From Pantoea sp. Ap-967 (GTDB lineage Bacteria; Pseudomonadota; Gammaproteobacteria; Pseudomonadales; Pseudomonadaceae), in assembly GCF_011752565.1 (NCBI RefSeq), contig NZ_VWXK01000036.1:1-60938 (forward strand): a stretch of 60,938 nt of DNA, read 5' to 3'. Shown one piece after another: positions 60,812-60,938 of the stretch. The notes under the pieces were generated by a model. That model was given only the letters and a program-made list of their open reading frames with translations, ran no database searches and was not told the origin of the DNA. Each line of letters begins with the position of its first letter. The stretch's first letter is position 1. The position numbers and the translations under genes were made by a program.

Positions 60812-60938
60812 TGAACTGCGCCCCAAATGTTAGACGGTCGAAGCTAGGCTACCTCAGCCTGAGTCCTGTAAGCCACAGGACTCAGGCCATTGAGCTTCAT
60901 TTTGATTCGTTCGTGGTTGTAGTAATGGATGTACTCGG
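60812..60938 (-). mobile_element. End of an IS3-family element (IS150-like)
   Basis: The element's terminal sequence TGAACTGCGCCCCAAATGTT... (from 60812) strongly resembles the IS150 terminal repeat TGTACTGCACCC...TTGTTGGACG. Its transposase end reads inward from the window edge. Only 127 bp of the element are inside the window. Confidence 0.75.
60844..60938 (-). CDS. IS3-family transposase OrfB, C-terminal fragment
   Basis: The last 31 codons of an IS3/IS150-group transposase run off the right edge. The reading EYIHYYNHERIKMKLNGLSP ends in VAYRTQAEVA and a stop, the standard C-terminus of this group (integrase core). Only the tail is visible, so whether the element is intact cannot be judged. 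Confidence 0.8.
   Translation of the reverse strand, partial: EYIHYYNHERIKMKLNGLSPVAYRTQAEVA

Overview
The window is about 61 kb of GC-rich chromosome from a fluorescent Pseudomonas, most likely the P. putida group. The evidence is the MexEF-OprN pump, a PvdQ-type acylase, the LexA2-ImuA-ImuB-DnaE2 mutagenesis cassette, the ureDABCEJFG operon and many extragenic palindromes built on GTAGGAGCGAGC/GTAGGAGCGGGC. No tRNA, rRNA, CRISPR array or intact prophage was seen. Placement rests on recognised protein families and repeats; no database search was run.

Layout. 0.3-7.7 kb: an MFS transporter, then the tripartite RND pump mexE-mexF-oprN, ending in a good terminator and a 51-bp inverted repeat. 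7.9-18.5 kb: a TPR protein, two tail-to-tail paralogous hybrid histidine kinases, a DJ-1/PfpI protein, a CSS-domain protein without an EAL domain, 4-hydroxyphenylpyruvate dioxygenase (hpd), a full CSS-EAL c-di-GMP phosphodiesterase and a RarD-like permease. 18.5-22 kb: a TerC-CBS membrane protein, a probable papain-like protease resembling the Marasmius oreades agglutinin protease domain, and a LysE exporter. 22.3-25.5 kb: two regulators (AraC; XRE-cupin) divergent from a class II aldolase and a DapA-like lyase. 25.6-30.4 kb: atoD-atoA-atoE (acetoacetate/short-chain acid use) with a divergent LysR gene and an aldo/keto reductase. 30.5-36.3 kb: lexA2-imuA-imuB-dnaE2 with a GTAC-N4-GTAC operator. 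36.3-38 kb: a HAD phosphatase and a DUF899 protein. 38-43.6 kb: the urease operon, in which ureJ/hupE carries a one-base frameshift. 43.9-48 kb: a VOC protein with a small partner, ilvE and an OmpR-type two-component system. 48-52.7 kb: glnS-cysS and ppiB-lpxH. 52.8-60.8 kb: pvdQ, a Fur-like winged-helix protein, a small membrane protein, a Mor-like regulator and an ECF sigma/FecR/TonB-receptor signalling system. The right edge holds the end of an IS3-family (IS150-like) element that appears to have landed inside a REP pair.

How the genes work together. Most of the region is metabolic and regulatory accessory content: efflux, nitrogen supply from urea, ketone body/short-chain acid catabolism, tyrosine degradation, iron signalling and damage-induced mutagenesis. 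The least expected elements are the agglutinin-protease-like protein at 20.2-21.3 kb, the CSS-only protein near its CSS-EAL relative, the broken ureJ, the Fur-like protein divergent from pvdQ, and the large REP doublets.
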